Shown: positions 32,545 through 41,016 of the stretch, one piece after another | Position numbering within the stretch: position 1 is the first letter of the stretch | How the letters are laid out: every line of letters starts with the position of its first letter | Assembly: GCF_001661075.1 (NCBI RefSeq) | Contig: NZ_CP014870.1 | Span: 5,275,703 to 5,339,702, forward strand | DNA length: 64,000 bases | Direction: 5' to 3' | Origin: Pseudomonas silesiensis | GTDB taxonomy: Bacteria; Pseudomonadota; Gammaproteobacteria; Pseudomonadales; Pseudomonadaceae | Notes under the pieces: generated by a model | What the model was told of the DNA's origin: nothing | Database searches by the model: none | What the model saw: the letters and a program-made list of their open reading frames with translations, nothing else | Made by a program: the position numbers and the translations under genes

Positions 32545-32820
32545 CCCGCCCCTATATCGGGAGGCTGAGTGGAGGTGTTCATCCGGGGAGTGGCGCGCAG
32601 CGCCGTTCGACGCAGTCGAACACGCTGCATGTAGGTCGTCGCGAAGCCAACCTGCGGGCTGTGTCCCCGGATGAATACCGGAGCGAAGGAACGCCGAGCC
32701 TTAGCGAGGGGCCGGACGCTGGGGCGAGACCTTTTGGTTCCTTTTGGGCTGGGCCGGCACTCCGGCGTTTGCCAAAAGGGACTCGCCGTAAGGGCGAAAC
32801 CATAGGCGGCCGTTACCGCA
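32545..32820. repeat. Multi-hairpin conserved Pseudomonas repeat element (non-coding)
   Basis: A perfect 12-bp inverted repeat (TTCATCCGGGGA at 32578-32589, complement at 32664-32675) encloses two perfect hairpins: GGCGC-GCA-GCGCC (32592-32604) and GTTCGAC-GCA-GTCGAAC (32605-32621). GTAGGT/ACCTGC-type pairing also occurs inside. A second structured half follows (TCCTTTTGG at 32739 with CCAAAAGGGA near 32772; TCGCC-GTAAG-GGCGA near 32783). I recall near-identical sequences at many intergenic sites in fluorescent pseudomonads. The small frames across it look spurious. Confidence 0.6.
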
Positions 32821-33182
32821 GCAACGGATATGTTCACAATCAACAAGGAACCTGGTCGGCTACCAGGCCGCCAAGATCAAAAGCTCGAAGCCTCGGGAAA
32901 AAACCACGCCAATTTCCCACAATGAAACCAGCATTCCCCCCCTTGCCCCAGCGCCACAGCCGTCTAACATCAACCAAAAGGAAAATAAGTCAAAATCCCC
33001 CCTCAAGTTGAAGGACTCAACAACCGACACAGTACCAATAGGCAAAATATCGCCCGGCAACAGCATTTCGGCCAAGCCACAGGCAAATACCCCTGTGCTT
33101 GATTGTCCCTTTGACTGCCATCACCGGATTGCCAATACTCGTGGCAACTTGATGCTACCCGCACGGAACAAGGAATGACTCT
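32821..33182. other. Intergenic region upstream of bifA
   Basis: No gene, REP or clear operator seen. It must contain the bifA promoter. No FleQ-like or -10/-35 pair stands out. Confidence 0.5.
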
Positions 33183-35234
33183 TTGAAGCTGGAACTCAAG
33201 AACAGCTTGTCGGTGAAGTTGCTCCGGGTCGTGCTCCTGTCGGCATTGATCGTCGGCGTGGTCTTGAGCTGCGCGCAGATCGTTTTCGATGCTTATAAAA
33301 CCCATCAGGCCGTGGCCAGCGATGCCCAGCGCATCCTCGACATGTTCCGCGACCCCTCGACCCAGGCCGTCTACAGCCTGGACCGGGAAATGGGCATGCA
33401 GGTCATCGAAGGCCTGTTCCAGGACGCCGCCGTGCGCCAAGCCTCCATCGGCCATCCCAACGAGGCCATGCTCGCGCAAAAGTCCCGCGAGTTGCAGCAA
33501 TCCAACAGTCGCTGGCTGACCGACCTGATCCTTGGCAAGGAACGCACCTTCACCACCCAACTGGTGGGTCGCGGCCCCTACAGCGAATATTACGGCGACC
33601 TGAGCATCACCCTCGACACCGCGACTTACGGCCAGGGGTTTATCGTCAGTTCGGTGATCATCTTCATCTCAGGCGTATTGCGCGCCTTGGCCATGGCGCT
33701 GGTGCTGTACCTGGTCTATCACTGGCTGCTGACCAAACCGCTGTCGCGAATCATCGAGCACCTGACCGAAATCAATCCGGATCGTCCCAGCGCCCACAAG
33801 ATCCCACAGCTCAAGGGCCACGAGAAAAACGAACTGGGGCTCTGGATCAACACCGCCAATCAGTTGCTCGAGTCCATCGAACGCAACACCCATCTGCGTC
33901 ACGAAGCGGAAAACAGCCTGCTGCGCATGGCCCAGTACGACTTCCTCACCGGTCTGCCCAACCGTCAGCAATTGCAGCAACAACTGGACAAAATCCTGGT
34001 CGACGCCGGCAAATTGCAGCGCCGGGTCGCGGTGCTCTGTGTCGGCCTCGATGATTTCAAGGGCATCAACGAACAGTTCAGCTACCAGACCGGCGACCAA
34101 CTGCTGCTGGCCCTGGCCGATCGCCTGCGGGCCCACAGCGGTCGTCTCGGCGCCCTCGCCCGCCTGGGTGGCGACCAGTTCGCCCTGGTTCAGGCCGATA
34201 TCGAACAACCCTACGAAGCGGCCGAGCTGGCCCAAAGCATTCTCGATGACCTGGAAGCGGCGTTCGCCCTCGATCATCAGGAGATCCGCCTGCGCGCGAC
34301 CATCGGCATCACCCTGTTCCCCGAGGACGGCAACAGCACCGAGAAGCTGCTGCAAAAGGCCGAGCAGACCATGACCCTGGCCAAGACCCGCTCGCGCAAC
34401 CGGTATCAGTTCTATATCGCCAGCGTCGACACCGAGATGCGCCGCCGTCGCGAACTGGAAAAAGACCTGCGCGACGCCCTGGCCCGTAACCAGTTCTTCC
34501 TCGTCTACCAACCCCAGATCAGCTACCGCGATCACCGGGTGGTGGGCGTCGAGGCGTTGATTCGCTGGCAGCATCCCGAGCACGGGTTGGTGCCACCGGA
34601 CCTGTTCATCCCACTGGCCGAGCAGAACGGCACCATCATCGCCATCGGTGAATGGGTCCTGGATCAATCCTGCAAGCAGTTGCGCGACTGGCATGACCAG
34701 GGTTTCGCCGACCTGCGCATGGCGGTCAACCTGTCCACCGTGCAGTTGCACCATGCCGAGCTGCCGCGGGTGGTCAACAACCTGCTGCAGATGTATCGCC
34801 TGCCGCCTCGCAGCCTGGAGCTGGAGGTCACCGAAACCGGCCTGATGGAAGACATCAGCACGGCCGCCCAGCACTTGCTGAGCCTGCGTCGCTCCGGCGC
34901 ACTGATCGCGATCGACGACTTCGGCACCGGTTATTCGTCACTGAGTTATCTGAAAAGCCTGCCGCTGGACAAGATCAAGATCGACAAGAGCTTCGTGCAG
35001 GACCTGCTCGACGATGACGACGATGCGACCATCGTTCGGGCCATCATCCAGTTGGGCAAGAGCCTGGGCATGCAGGTGATTGCCGAAGGCGTGGAAACCG
35101 CCGAGCAAGAGGCCTACATCATTTCCGAAGGCTGCCATGAAGGGCAGGGTTATCTTTACAGCAAACCCTTGCCGGCGCGGGAGTTGAGCGCTTATCTCAA
35201 GCAGGCTCAGCGCAGTAACGCGGCTATCTTGTAG
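33183..35234 (+). CDS. bifA: Membrane c-di-GMP phosphodiesterase BifA (GGDQF-EAL)
   Basis: Predicted protein of 683 residues. An N-terminal helix (about 12-33), a periplasmic region of about 125 residues and a second helix (about 160-180) are followed by a degenerate diguanylate cyclase domain. That domain carries GGDQF at 329-333 instead of GGDEF. An intact EAL domain follows with EAL at 457-459 and DDFGTGYSS. This is the signature of BifA, which lowers c-di-GMP and promotes swarming over biofilm in P. aeruginosa; sodB lies nearby as there. The start is TTG with AAGGA 8 nt upstream; no in-frame ATG fits. The TAG stop is formed by the first bases of a REP arm (TTGTAGGAGC). Confidence 0.93.
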   Translation: MKLELKNSLSVKLLRVVLLSALIVGVVLSCAQIVFDAYKTHQAVASDAQRILDMFRDPSTQAVYSLDREMGMQVIEGLFQDAAVRQASIGHPNEAMLAQKSRELQQSNSRWLTDLILGKERTFTTQLVGRGPYSEYYGDLSITLDTATYGQGFIVSSVIIFISGVLRALAMALVLYLVYHWLLTKPLSRIIEHLTEINPDRPSAHKIPQLKGHEKNELGLWINTANQLLESIERNTHLRHEAENSLLRMAQYDFLTGLPNRQQLQQQLDKILVDAGKLQRRVAVLCVGLDDFKGINEQFSYQTGDQLLLALADRLRAHSGRLGALARLGGDQFALVQADIEQPYEAAELAQSILDDLEAAFALDHQEIRLRATIGITLFPEDGNSTEKLLQKAEQTMTLAKTRSRNRYQFYIASVDTEMRRRRELEKDLRDALARNQFFLVYQPQISYRDHRVVGVEALIRWQHPEHGLVPPDLFIPLAEQNGTIIAIGEWVLDQSCKQLRDWHDQGFADLRMAVNLSTVQLHHAELPRVVNNLLQMYRLPPRSLELEVTETGLMEDISTAAQHLLSLRRSGALIAIDDFGTGYSSLSYLKSLPLDKIKIDKSFVQDLLDDDDDATIVRAIIQLGKSLGMQVIAEGVETAEQEAYIISEGCHEGQGYLYSKPLPARELSAYLKQAQRSNAAIL

Positions 35235-35358
35235 GAGCAGCCGGTCGACGCTCGATTGCTCGCGAAAAACCTGCAGGCGATGCGTTCTTTCAGGCAGCAC
35301 GTGTCATCGGTCACGTCCTTCGTCGGAACGCCGCCCGGAGCAAGCTTGCTCCTACAGG
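35230..35358. repeat. Hybrid REPIN with variant arms
   Basis: Left arm GTAGGAGCAGCCGGTCGACG...TTGCTCGCGA (35231) carries a segment not found in the ordinary REPs. The right arm is CGTCGGAACGCCGCCCGGAGC...TGCTCCTACAGG. The same variant left arm is at 40806 and the same variant right arm at about 55175. Confidence 0.8.
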
Positions 35359-35410
35359 CAGGGTTCGATGGTCGTGTGAATAAGAAATATTTCCAGGTAC
35401 AACCCTTTAC

Positions 35411-35437
35411 ACATAATGCGAAAGATTTGCATTATGT
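35411..35437. promoter_or_regulatory. Fur-like palindrome before the imelysin cluster
   Basis: ACATAATGC (35411-35419) and GCATTATGT (35429-35437) are perfect inverted repeats with a 9-bp spacer. Arms contain the ATAAT / ATTAT blocks of Fur boxes, though the spacing is longer than the classical 19-bp box. It lies 58 bp before the gene start, and imelysin genes are commonly iron-regulated. Confidence 0.5.
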
Positions 35438-35494
35438 CGCAGTTTTGCGCCTTTATTGCGCCATTCCACCCCCTCTCGAAGCAGGATGTTCGCC

Positions 35495-36847
35495 ATGATT
35501 CGTATGCCTCTGGCTACCGCCAGTCTGTTGGCCATCGCTATTTCCCTCGCCGGCTGTGGCGAAGGCAAAGACAAGGCTGCCGCTCCGCAAGCACCTACTC
35601 CAGCCGCCACCACCACGGCGCCGGCGCCGGCTGTTGCGCCTGCTGCTACGGGTAAAGTCGACGAAGCCGCTGCCAAAGCCGTTGTCGCGCATTACGCCGA
35701 CATCGTCTTCGCCGTTTACAGCGATGCCGAATCCACCGCGAAAACCCTGCAAACCGCCGTCGACGCCTTCCTCGCCAAGCCGGACGCCGATACCCTGAAA
35801 GCCGCCAAGGCCGCCTGGGTCGCTGCTCGCGTTCCTTACCTGCAGAGCGAAGTGTTCCGCTTCGGCAATACCATCATCGACGACTGGGAAGGTCAGGTGA
35901 ACGCCTGGCCACTGGACGAAGGCCTGATCGATTACGTCGACAAATCCTACGAACACGCACTGGGTAACCCGGGCGCCACGGCCAATATCATCGCCAACAC
36001 CGAAGTCCAGGTCGGCGAAGACAAGATCGACGTCAAGGACATCACCCCGGAAAAACTCGCCAGCCTGAACGAGCTGGGCGGTTCCGAGGCCAACGTCGCC
36101 ACCGGTTACCATGCCATCGAATTCCTGCTGTGGGGTCAGGACCTGAACGGTACCGCCCCTGGGGCCGGCAACCGTCCGGCTTCCGACTACCTGGAAGGCA
36201 CCGGCGCTACCGGCGGCCACAACGAGCGTCGTCGCGCTTACCTGAAATCCGTGACCCAACTGCTGGTCAGCGACCTGGAAGAGATGGTCGGTAACTGGAA
36301 GCCGAACGTGGCCGACAACTACCGCGCCACCCTGGAAGCGGAACCGGCTGAAAGCGGCTTGCGTAAAATGCTGTTCGGCATGGGCAGCCTGTCCCTGGGC
36401 GAACTGGCGGGCGAGCGCATGAAGGTTTCCCTGGAAGCCAACTCCCCGGAAGACGAACACGACTGCTTCAGCGACAACACCCATAACTCGCAGTTCTACG
36501 ACGCCAAAGGCATCCGTAACGTCTACCTGGGCGAATACACCCGTGTCGACGGCACCAAGATGGCCGGCGCCAGCCTGTCCTCCCTGGTGGCCAAGGCCGA
36601 CCCGGCTGCCGACACCGCACTCAAGGCCGACCTGGCGGCGACCGAAGCGAAGATGCAGGTCATCGTCGATCACGCCAACAAGGGTGAGCACTACGACCAA
36701 CTGATCGCCGCCGGCAACACGGCCGGCAACCAGATCGTCCGTGACGCTATCGCCTCCCTGGTCACGCAGACCGGCTCGATCGAAGCGGCCGCCGGCAAAC
36801 TGGGCATCAGCGACCTGAACCCGGACAACGCCGATCACGAGTTCTGA
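35495..36847 (+). CDS. Imelysin-family lipoprotein (IcmP-like)
   Basis: Predicted protein of 450 residues. The signal peptide ends in a lipobox (ISLAGCG, lipid-modified Cys near 20), followed by an Ala/Pro/Thr-rich linker of about 35 residues. The imelysin domain has the metal-associated HxxE motif in GYHAIEFLLWGQD. Members (IcmP, EfeO-like) are envelope proteins tied to iron uptake, and the old name 'insulin-cleaving metalloprotease' is doubtful. AGGA at 35483-35486 fits the ATG at 35495. It heads a four-gene cluster with a Fur-like palindrome upstream and a terminator downstream. Confidence 0.9.
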   Translation: MIRMPLATASLLAIAISLAGCGEGKDKAAAPQAPTPAATTTAPAPAVAPAATGKVDEAAAKAVVAHYADIVFAVYSDAESTAKTLQTAVDAFLAKPDADTLKAAKAAWVAARVPYLQSEVFRFGNTIIDDWEGQVNAWPLDEGLIDYVDKSYEHALGNPGATANIIANTEVQVGEDKIDVKDITPEKLASLNELGGSEANVATGYHAIEFLLWGQDLNGTAPGAGNRPASDYLEGTGATGGHNERRRAYLKSVTQLLVSDLEEMVGNWKPNVADNYRATLEAEPAESGLRKMLFGMGSLSLGELAGERMKVSLEANSPEDEHDCFSDNTHNSQFYDAKGIRNVYLGEYTRVDGTKMAGASLSSLVAKADPAADTALKADLAATEAKMQVIVDHANKGEHYDQLIAAGNTAGNQIVRDAIASLVTQTGSIEAAAGKLGISDLNPDNADHEF

Positions 36848-36863
36848 TCACCGCTGGCTGAAC

Positions 36864-36890
36864 AAAAGGCGACCTCCGGGTCGCCTTTTT
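36864..36890 (+). terminator. Rho-independent terminator after the first imelysin gene
   Basis: AAAAGGCGACC (36864-36874) pairs with GGTCGCCTTTT (36879-36889) across a 4-nt loop with a T tract. Confidence 0.9.
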
Positions 36891-36912
36891 CATGCCTGCC
36901 TGATGCGGTCCC

Positions 36913-37003
36913 TTGTGGGAGCGAGCTTGCTCGCGATAGCGGTCGTACACTCAACATCAATGCCAAATGTGATGACGCCATCGCGAGCAAGCTCGCTCCC
37001 ACA
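36913..37003. repeat. REPIN
   Basis: TGTGGGAGCGAGCTTGCTCG at about 36915 and its complement ending CTCGCTCCCACA near 37002. It separates the first imelysin gene from the di-haem gene. Confidence 0.92.
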
Positions 37004-37141
37004 TTGGATTGTGGTCCACAGGGGATCACCGTGGCCAAGGAAACCCTGCCCCACATCAACCAAACGATAATTCCTCTTATTCAATCCCCCCTGCCCTGTT
37101 AGACTTTGCGCCCTTGTTTTGCTCGTCTTGCAGGATGTCTG

Positions 37142-38569
37142 ATGCCCTCGCTGCCTCTTCGCTTGTCCGCACTGTTGCTGGCCTTGGGCCTGAGTGCCTG
37201 CGATGACGCCCCGAAGTTCACTCAGGCCGAACCCGGTGAAGCCCGCTCCGGTGGCAGCGCGACCGTGCGCAAGACCGATCAGAATGCATTTTCCCTGCCC
37301 TCCGCCAACCTGCCGCCCTCCCGGCGCGTGGACTTCAGCGTCGGCAACAGCTTCTTTCGCAACCCGTGGGTGATCGCCCCGTCGACCACCACCGCCCGGG
37401 ACGGCCTCGGCCCCTTGTTCAACACCAACGCCTGCCAGAACTGCCACATCAAGGACGGCCGCGGTCATCCGCCCGCGCCTGACGCGCCCAATGCCGTGTC
37501 GATGCTGGTGCGCCTGTCGATTCCCGACGCGCCGGCCTACGCCAGGGTCATCGAGCAGCTCGGCATCGTCCCGGAGCCGGTCTACGGTGGGCAATTCCAG
37601 GACATGGCCGTGCCCGGCATCGTTCCGGAAGGCAAGGTGCGGGTCGAGTACACGCCGGTGCCAGTTCGCTTCAAGGACGGCACCGAAGTCGAGTTGCGCA
37701 AACCGACGCTGCAGATCACCCAACTCGGCTACGGCCCGATGCACCCCGACACGGTTTTTTCGGCGAGGGTGGCGCCGCCGATGATTGGCCTGGGTTTGCT
37801 CGAAGCGATTCCAGAAGAGGCAATCCTGGCCAACGCCGAGGCCCAGGCCCGCGAGAAAAACGGCATCGCCGGGCGCCCGAACCGGGTCTGGGATGACGCG
37901 CAGCAGAAAACCGTCTTCGGGCGCTTTGGCTGGAAGGCTGGCCAACCGAACCTCAACCAGCAGAATGTGCACGCGTTTTCCGGCGACATGGGCCTCACGA
38001 CCAGCCTGCGCCCTGTCGATGACTGCACCGACGGGCAGACCGCTTGCAAGCAGGCGCCCAATGGCAACGGCCCGGATGGCGAGCCGGAAGTCAGCGACAA
38101 CATTCTGCGCCTGGTGCTGTTCTACAGCCGAAACCTCGCCGTACCGGCGCGCCGCGATGTCGGTGCGCCTGAAGTGCTGGCCGGCAAGAATCTGTTTTTC
38201 CAGGCGGGCTGCCAGTCCTGCCACACCCCCAAGTACACCACCGCCGCCAACGCCGCCGAACCTGAACTGGCCAATCAAGTGATTCGCCCGTACAGCGATC
38301 TGCTGCTGCATGACATGGGCGACGGCCTGGCGGATAACCGCACCGAGTTCCAGGCCGGCGGCCGCGACTGGCGTACGCCGCCGTTGTGGGGCATCGGCCT
38401 GACCCAGGCGGTCAGCGGCCACACCCAATTCCTGCACGACGGCCGCGCCCGCAACCTGCTCGAAGCCGTGCTCTGGCATGGCGGCGAAGCCAAGGCGGCG
38501 CAGCAACAGGTTTTGTCTTTCGATGCCGGGCAGCGTGCTGCGTTGCTGGCGTTTCTGAATTCCCTTTAA
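37142..38569 (+). CDS. Di-haem cytochrome c-type lipoprotein (thiol oxidoreductase-like, DUF1111)
   Basis: Predicted protein of 475 residues. The signal peptide ends in a lipobox (LGLSAC, Cys near 20). Two CxxCH haem-c motifs occur: CQNCH near 103 and CQSCH near 360, each in a cytochrome-like domain. This matches the DUF1111 'di-haem oxidoreductase' family often encoded between imelysin genes. It probably handles electrons in the periplasm during iron acquisition. CAGGA precedes the ATG at 37142. The next gene follows 27 bp later. Confidence 0.88.
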   Translation: MPSLPLRLSALLLALGLSACDDAPKFTQAEPGEARSGGSATVRKTDQNAFSLPSANLPPSRRVDFSVGNSFFRNPWVIAPSTTTARDGLGPLFNTNACQNCHIKDGRGHPPAPDAPNAVSMLVRLSIPDAPAYARVIEQLGIVPEPVYGGQFQDMAVPGIVPEGKVRVEYTPVPVRFKDGTEVELRKPTLQITQLGYGPMHPDTVFSARVAPPMIGLGLLEAIPEEAILANAEAQAREKNGIAGRPNRVWDDAQQKTVFGRFGWKAGQPNLNQQNVHAFSGDMGLTTSLRPVDDCTDGQTACKQAPNGNGPDGEPEVSDNILRLVLFYSRNLAVPARRDVGAPEVLAGKNLFFQAGCQSCHTPKYTTAANAAEPELANQVIRPYSDLLLHDMGDGLADNRTEFQAGGRDWRTPPLWGIGLTQAVSGHTQFLHDGRARNLLEAVLWHGGEAKAAQQQVLSFDAGQRAALLAFLNSL

Positions 38570-38596
38570 TACCTATTCCTCAAGCGGGAGCCCGAC

Positions 38597-39661
38597 ATGT
38601 TTCGTCCCAAATTGTTGTTCACCAGCCTTGCCGCGCTAGCCCTGGGCGCCTGTTCGCCCCAGGACCCGCAGGCCGTCACCTCGGCGGCCATCGCCAAGTC
38701 GGTGATCCTGCCCACCTACACGCGCTGGGTCGAAGCCGACCGCCAACTGGCCGTCAGTGCCCTGGCCTACTGCGAAGGCAAGGCCAACCTCGACACCGCC
38801 CGCGCCGATTTCCTGCATGCGCAAAAAGCCTGGGCCGAGTTGCAACCGCTGCTGATCGGGCCGCTGGCCGAAGGCAACCGTGCCTGGTCGGTGCAGTTCT
38901 GGCCGGACAAGAAAAACCTGGTTGGCCGTCAGGTCGAGCAACTGGTCACCGCGCAGCCGCAGATCGACGCCACCGCACTGGCCAAATCCAGCGTCGTGGT
39001 CCAGGGCCTTTCCGCCTACGAATACATCCTGTTCGACAGCAAGCCCGACGTGGCCAACGACGCGCAGAAGTCCCGGTATTGCCCACTGTTGATCGCGATT
39101 GGCGAACATCAGAAACAACTGGCCGAAGACATTCTCAAAGGCTGGAACAACACCGACGGCATGCTCGCGCAGATGAGCAAGTTCCCGAACCCGCGCTACG
39201 CCGATTCCCACGAAGCCATCGCCGACTTGCTGCGGGTGCAGGTCACCGCCCTCGACAGCCTGAAGAAAAAGCTCGGCACGCCGATGGGCCGCCAGAGCAA
39301 GGGTGTGCCGCAACCGTTCCAGGCCGATGCCTGGCGCAGCCAGTCTTCCCTGACGGGCCTGGAAGCCAGCCTCGCCGCGGCCCGGACTGTGTGGGAAGGG
39401 GTCGACAACAAAGGCTTGCGCGGCCTGTTGCCGAGCGAGCAGAAACCTTTGGCCGACAAGATCGACGCCGCTTACGCCGCGTCCCTGAAACTGTTCGCCA
39501 GCAACCAGCGTTCGCTGACTGAAATGCTCAACGACGATGCCGGGCGCCAGCAACTCAACGATATCTACGACAGCCTCAACGTCGTCCATCGCCTGCACGA
39601 AGGCGAACTGGCCAAGGCGCTGGGCATCCAACTGGGCTTCAACGCCAACGACGGTGACTGA
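38597..39661 (+). CDS. Second imelysin-family lipoprotein, HxxE motif changed
   Basis: Predicted protein of 354 residues with a lipoprotein signal (ALALGACSPQ, lipid Cys near 19). The imelysin fold is recognised from YTRWVEADRQL, AWAELQPLLIGPL and the C-terminal NDIYDSLNVVHRLHEGELAKALGIQLGFN. At the position of the HxxE motif it reads GLSAYEYILF, so the histidine is replaced by serine. Loss of this ligand suggests a structural or differently liganded paralogue of the imelysin at 35495. The stop overlaps the start of the DUF1513 gene by one base (TGATG). Confidence 0.88.
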   Translation: MFRPKLLFTSLAALALGACSPQDPQAVTSAAIAKSVILPTYTRWVEADRQLAVSALAYCEGKANLDTARADFLHAQKAWAELQPLLIGPLAEGNRAWSVQFWPDKKNLVGRQVEQLVTAQPQIDATALAKSSVVVQGLSAYEYILFDSKPDVANDAQKSRYCPLLIAIGEHQKQLAEDILKGWNNTDGMLAQMSKFPNPRYADSHEAIADLLRVQVTALDSLKKKLGTPMGRQSKGVPQPFQADAWRSQSSLTGLEASLAAARTVWEGVDNKGLRGLLPSEQKPLADKIDAAYAASLKLFASNQRSLTEMLNDDAGRQQLNDIYDSLNVVHRLHEGELAKALGIQLGFNANDGD

Positions 39662-40776
39662 TGAGGGCAAGTGCCATGCTGCGACGACAGGCGCTGACGT
39701 TAGGGAGTTTGCTGCTGGGAGCAGTGACATTGGGCGGCTGGACGCTGTTCAGGCAGAAGGACAAGAGCCCGCTGCTGCTCTCGGCGCGGGACGATGGCGA
39801 CGGCAAGCACTTCGCCGTCGGTTATCGGCTGGATGGCACCCGGGTGTTCGCCACCCGGGTTGGCCAGCGCTGCCACGACATCATCAATCACCCGACGCTG
39901 CCGATGGCATTGTTCGTCGCCCGCCGCCCGGGCACCGAGAGTTACCTGGTCGACCTGCGCGACGGCACGCTGCTGCAAACCGTGGCCTCGCAGCCGAACC
40001 GGCACTTCTACGGTCATGCGGTGATTCACCAGAGCGGCGACTGGCTGTACGCCACCGAGAACGACACCTCCGATCCGGGGCGTGGCTTGCTCGGCGTGTA
40101 CAGGTTCGAAGGTGAACGGCTGGTGCACAGCGGCGAGCTGTCGACCCATGGCATCGGTCCGCATCAGGTGTCGTGGATGCCCGATGGCGAAACGCTGGTG
40201 GTGGCCAACGGCGGCATCCGTACCGAGGCCGAAAGCCGGGTCGAAATGAACCTCGACGCCATGGAACCGAGCCTGGTGCTGATGCAACGCGATGGCACAT
40301 TGTTGAGCAAGGAAACCCTGGCCCAGCCGATGAACAGCGTGCGCCACCTGGGGATCGCCAGCGACGGCACTATCGTCGCCGGTCAGCAATTCATGGGGCC
40401 GTCCCACGAATCCTCGGAACTGCTGGCGATCAAGCGGCCGGGGCAGCCGTTCGTGGCCTTCCCGGTGCCCGAGCACCAATTGCAGGCCATGGGGCATTAC
40501 ACCGCCAGTGTCGCGGTGCATAGCGAACTGCGGCTGGTCGCCTTGACCGCGCCACGGGGCAATCGGTTTTTCATCTGGGACCTGGACAGCGGCGAGGTGC
40601 GCCTGGATGCGCCCCTCCCCGATTGCGCCGGGGTCGGTGCGGTGGCTGACGGGTTTGTCGTGACCTCGGGTCAAGGACGGTGCCGGTACTACGATTGCCG
40701 TCAGACAGATCTGGTTGCCAAACCGCTGGAGCTGCCTGCGGGGCTTTGGGACAACCACCTGCATCTGATGGCGTAA
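39661..40776 (+). CDS. DUF1513 periplasmic beta-propeller protein
   Basis: Predicted protein of 371 residues. An N-terminal export signal (MLRRQALTLGSLLLGAVTLGGW, possibly Tat-like but with a single RRQ) is followed by repeated blades such as HGIGPHQVSWMPDGETLVVANGGI, HLGIASDGTIVAGQQFMG and LVALTAPRGNRFFIWDL. DUF1513 genes are a regular companion of imelysin/di-haem clusters, and the product probably joins the same envelope complex. The start ATG overlaps the previous stop; an ATG at 39676 is an alternative that would begin directly with the signal. Confidence 0.88.
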   Translation: MRASAMLRRQALTLGSLLLGAVTLGGWTLFRQKDKSPLLLSARDDGDGKHFAVGYRLDGTRVFATRVGQRCHDIINHPTLPMALFVARRPGTESYLVDLRDGTLLQTVASQPNRHFYGHAVIHQSGDWLYATENDTSDPGRGLLGVYRFEGERLVHSGELSTHGIGPHQVSWMPDGETLVVANGGIRTEAESRVEMNLDAMEPSLVLMQRDGTLLSKETLAQPMNSVRHLGIASDGTIVAGQQFMGPSHESSELLAIKRPGQPFVAFPVPEHQLQAMGHYTASVAVHSELRLVALTAPRGNRFFIWDLDSGEVRLDAPLPDCAGVGAVADGFVVTSGQGRCRYYDCRQTDLVAKPLELPAGLWDNHLHLMA

Positions 40777-40800
40777 CGCCGCGCCCACGGCGTGCGCATT

Positions 40801-40922
40801 CCCCTGTAGGAGCAGCCGGTCGACGCTCGATTGCTCGCGATGGACGTCAACGATAACGCTGGATGCCTGGCACCCTGCGGTATTCTCAGGTTCTTCGCGA
40901 GCAAGCTCGCTCCTACAGGGGG
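40801..40922. repeat. Hybrid REPIN
   Basis: Left arm CTGTAGGAGCAGCCGGTCGA is of the variant type seen at 35231. The right arm is ordinary (CGCGAGCAAGCTCGCTCCTACAGGG). Spacer differs from the other copies. Confidence 0.85.
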
Positions 40923-41016
40923 TCGGGGTGACCCGGAAACATCCATTGGAATCAACTGCGCACTCGGAGTAATGTTCCAGACTGAATGCCCTGATTTTCT
41001 CCAAGGAAGTGGAAAT

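Noticed and set aside
32115..33011. Several small ORFs on both strands
   Set aside because: They translate REP arms and the structured repeat element, lack ribosome sites and have shadow-like composition.
29708..33182. tRNA gene or integrase as cause of the sodB-bifA insertion
   Set aside because: I found no cloverleaf, no direct-repeat attachment site and no recombinase in the interval.
40831..41016. N-terminal extension of the MexV-like frame
   Set aside because: The extension translates REPIN sequence; AAGGAAG and the membrane anchor fix the start at 41017.
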